A DNA stretch of 64,000 nucleotides from Streptomyces bathyalis (GTDB lineage Bacteria; Actinomycetota; Actinomycetes; Streptomycetales; Streptomycetaceae): assembly GCF_015910445.1 (NCBI RefSeq), contig NZ_CP048882.1, positions 1,426,001-1,490,000 of the forward strand. Reading direction: 5' to 3'. Both the position numbers and the translations under genes were made by a program. Below, piece after piece: positions 62,191-64,000 of the stretch (positions are counted from its first letter, which is position 1; every line of letters begins with the position of its first letter). A model generated the notes under the pieces. The model saw only the letters and a list, made by a program, of their open reading frames with translations, was not told where the DNA came from and did not search any database.

Positions 62191-63023
62191 CGTACGGCCT
62201 CTGCCAGTTCGTGCCCGGCCGCCCTCTTCTCGGCCTCGTCGTGCTCGAGTATCCAGTCCAGGAGCAGGTCGCGCGTCTCCTTGGTGCGCTCCACCAGGAC
62301 GGAGTGACCCTGGTCGGGCAGGACGACGGTCCGGCAGCGTTCCAGCGCGCTCTCGAACAGGGGGACCTGGGCGACGAGCCCCGACTCCTCACCGAAGATG
62401 GCCAGCACCGGGCAGGTGATCGCCGACAGGTCGTCGTCTATGACGCGTCCGCTCCACACCTCCGCGCCCAGCGTCGTGGAGTTGAGGATGCGGCCCGCGA
62501 CGCGCGAGAGGCGCGCGGTCTGCGCACCACGGTTCTCCTTGATCCACTCGATGACGTCCTCGTTGACGAGGTGCTCCTTGGCGAGGGCGAGCCCGTTGGC
62601 CATGTGCTCGGTCCACCTGGGGACGGGCGGCTCCGCCTCGATCAGGGTGAGGGTCGCGATCCGCTCCGGGTACCAGGCCGCTGCCCCGGCTGCGACCGTC
62701 CCTCCGAAGGAGTTGCCCACGACGTGCACCCGCCGGTGCTCACCGAGCGCGTCGAGCAGTGCGACGAGGTCGTCGACGAAGCACTCCACCTGGTAGCCGC
62801 TCTCCGGCCGGTCGCTGCGGCCGTGCCCACGCAGGTCATACATGATCACGTCGATGCCGGCCGCCGCGAACGCGGGCCCGAGCGTGAAGTAGTAGCTGGC
62901 CAGGCTGTCGGTCAGCAACCCGTGCACGAACACCACGACAGGCGGCTCCCCCTGCTGCCCCTCGCGCTCGGCGGCGGGGAGGCGCTGCACATGGGTGGTG
63001 ATCTCTCCGGTACGGATCTTCAT
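62187..63023 (-). CDS. Alpha/beta hydrolase
   Basis: A 278-residue hydrolase. VVVFVHGLLTDSLASYYFTL carries the oxyanion HG, VVGNSFGGTVAAGAAAWYPE is the nucleophile elbow (Ser in GNSFGG), PVLAIFGEESGLV carries the acid and LPDQGHSVLVE the His. It could release an acyl chain from the carrier protein or hydrolyse the product. It starts six bases after the acyl carrier protein stop. Confidence 0.92.
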   Translation of the reverse strand: MKIRTGEITTHVQRLPAAEREGQQGEPPVVVFVHGLLTDSLASYYFTLGPAFAAAGIDVIMYDLRGHGRSDRPESGYQVECFVDDLVALLDALGEHRRVHVVGNSFGGTVAAGAAAWYPERIATLTLIEAEPPVPRWTEHMANGLALAKEHLVNEDVIEWIKENRGAQTARLSRVAGRILNSTTLGAEVWSGRVIDDDLSAITCPVLAIFGEESGLVAQVPLFESALERCRTVVLPDQGHSVLVERTKETRDLLLDWILEHDEAEKRAAGHELAEAVR

Positions 63024-63029
63024 CCCGGA

Positions 63030-63380
63030 TCAGCCCGCTTCCGTGGAGCGCAGCGACGCGACGACGAAGTCCACCAACTGCCCGACGGTGAGCGCGATGA
63101 TCTCGTCGAGTTCGAGATCGGCCACGAACTCGGCGAAGTTGACGCGGTCCCCGTAGTGCTCGCGCAGTGAACCCGAGAGCGTCACCAGGTCGATGCTCTC
63201 CAGCTCCAGGTCGTCGTGGAAGGTGGTCTCCCTCCCGATCTCGGCCTCGTCGAAGCCGTACTCCTCGAGCAGTTCACGCAGCATGCCGGCGATGTCCGCC
63301 AGGACGTCCCCCGGTTCGGCTCCGGCCTGCGCCTGGTCGTGCGGCTGCGCAGGCGCGAACCCGGTCGCGTCAGTGGTCAT
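63030..63380 (-). CDS. Acyl carrier protein
   Basis: A 116-residue carrier protein. FHDDLELESIDLVTLSGSLR is the phosphopantetheine site, with the Ser in ESID (variant of the usual DSL). A 30-residue Gln/Ala-rich extension precedes the carrier domain. ATG 63380 has AGGAG six bases upstream and overlaps the upstream gene by 11 bases. It would carry the growing acyl chain of the cluster product. Confidence 0.93.
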   Translation of the reverse strand: MTTDATGFAPAQPHDQAQAGAEPGDVLADIAGMLRELLEEYGFDEAEIGRETTFHDDLELESIDLVTLSGSLREHYGDRVNFAEFVADLELDEIIALTVGQLVDFVVASLRSTEAG

Positions 63381-64000
63381 CTCGCACTCCTGATTCCTCG
63401 TAGGCGGCCGCCCAGGCGACCACATACCGCCGCTCGGGCAAGCCCGGCGGATTCGATGTTTCCCGCACCCGCACCTCGTACGAGTCGCCCCCGTGACACA
63501 CCCGGAGCCGGTCGTTGTCCGCCGAGACCACCTGGTAGTCGGACGGACGGCCCCTCAGCCCGGTGCCACGCAGCTTCGCGACGGCTTCCTTCGCCGCCCA
63601 CATGCGCGTGAACCAGACCTCCTCACTCCCGGGACTCTCCGCGCCGTGCTCCGGCCCGCCCTCCGACAGGCCGCGCAGCAGGGCGAGTTCCTCCGCACCG
63701 CAGGCCGCCTCGACGGTGGCCTGCGGACGGGCCGTGATCTCCTCCACGTCGATGCCGCACGGGCCGCGGCGTGCGATCGCGACACCGCACTCGCCGCGGT
63801 GCGCGATGGAGACCGTCATCTCCCCGACGGTGCGCCCGTGCACGCCGCGGACGAAGGGCCTGCCCTCGTCGTCGTTGTGCACGGAGACCTCCGCCGGGTA
63901 GACGTCGCCGGCGCCTTCCGCCCACAGCACGCCGCGCACGGCGTCCTTGGCGGCGATCCTGCCGAGCAGGAACTGCCGTCTGCGGACGGGGGGAAGCGCC
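63370..64000 (-). CDS. C-terminal 4'-phosphopantetheinyl transferase domain, probably of a polyketide synthase, cut by the window edge
   Basis: An open frame enters from the right edge and ends at 63370; 210 codons are visible, starting ALPPVRRRQFLLGRIAAKDA. The rest is a phosphopantetheinyl transferase domain: HGRTVGEMTVSIAHRGE, CGIDVEEITAR (Mg-binding D/E) and WFTRMWAAKEAVAKLRG. The phrase LLGRIAAKDAVRGVLW preceding it is typical of PPT domains at the C-terminus of iterative type I polyketide synthases with a dehydratase. It would activate its own carrier domains and the ACP downstream. Confidence 0.88.
   Translation of the reverse strand, partial: ALPPVRRRQFLLGRIAAKDAVRGVLWAEGAGDVYPAEVSVHNDDEGRPFVRGVHGRTVGEMTVSIAHRGECGVAIARRGPCGIDVEEITARPQATVEAACGAEELALLRGLSEGGPEHGAESPGSEEVWFTRMWAAKEAVAKLRGTGLRGRPSDYQVVSADNDRLRVCHGGDSYEVRVRETSNPPGLPERRYVVAWAAAYEESGVRDDH

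Noticed and set aside
58243..62307. A 1354-codon plus-strand open frame opposite the exporter and glycosyltransferase genes
   Set aside because: It is antisense to two clear genes, is extremely rich in Arg, Gly and His without domains, and exists only because GC-rich genes leave the opposite strand open.
1..64000. tRNA, rRNA, integrase attachment sites and origins
   Set aside because: None recognised while reading both strands; absence cannot be proved without a covariance search.

Overview
The window looks like chromosomal DNA of a streptomycete or a close actinobacterial relative. It is very GC-rich, its reading frames end almost every codon in G or C, GTG and TTG starts are frequent, and many genes overlap by four bases (ATGA or GTGA). 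Many of the families are typical of Streptomyces: DUF5133, DUF3099, DUF6099, a TPM-domain secreted protein, TrmB/LuxR-type regulators, LtrA and PaaX. No rRNA, tRNA or CRISPR array was seen. The only mobile-element trace is a decayed IS110-type transposase end near 12.5 kb.

Layout. 0-2.4 kb: the start of a probable acetyltransferase gene running off the left edge, a truncated second copy of a ROK-gene promoter, and a Ser/Thr kinase with a membrane and PH-like tail. 2.8-8.1 kb: one minus-strand operon of ROK repressor, sulfonate-type ABC permease, ATPase, binding lipoprotein and a type I sulfatase, probably import and desulfation of a sulfated organic compound. 8.6-13.4 kb: two DUF3592 paralogues, a TrmB/LuxR-like regulator next to a 58-residue peptide gene, an HTH-membrane-ricin B protein, the IS110 remnant and DUF5133. 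13.7-19.2 kb: a CocE-type hydrolase, a TPM-domain membrane protein and a ferritin-like protein. 19.2-29.9 kb: seven consecutive minus-strand genes (Pot-type ABC transporter, IclR regulator, [2Fe-2S] reductase, P450), divergent from GntR, Cache, ArsR and an isocitrate lyase-like enzyme.

29.9-36.6 kb: a possible SLATT-like two-helix protein, a class A beta-lactamase, then a sulfur-scavenging operon: a Cys-containing leader peptide, SfnG-type monooxygenase, two SfnB-type flavoproteins and an FMN reductase. 36.9-44.8 kb: a locus that closely fits aerobic 2-aminobenzoyl-CoA (anthranilate) catabolism: CoA ligase, PaaX regulator, a fused FAD monooxygenase/old-yellow-enzyme protein, enoyl-CoA hydratase, acyl-CoA dehydrogenase and a Rid-family protein. 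44.9-48.3 kb: TauE/SafE exporter, EF-hand protein, LtrA and an orphan Imm-5-type immunity protein. 48.4-50.7 kb: arginine deiminase and ornithine carbamoyltransferase. 51-57 kb: a PIG-L deacetylase, a homocysteine methyltransferase with an LLM flavoprotein, DUF6099, and an overlapping MazG/AAA ATPase pair. 57.5-64 kb: a secreted GDSL hydrolase, then the edge of a biosynthetic cluster read leftwards: a phosphopantetheinyl transferase domain (probably the C-terminus of a polyketide synthase), acyl carrier protein, alpha/beta hydrolase, macrolide-type glycosyltransferase and ABC exporter.

Two themes recur. One is scavenging of sulfur and carbon from unusual organic compounds, in the sulfatase, sfn and anthranilate loci. 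The other is tightly coupled operons with their own regulators. Product names rest on reading motifs and family resemblance by eye; no database search was run.
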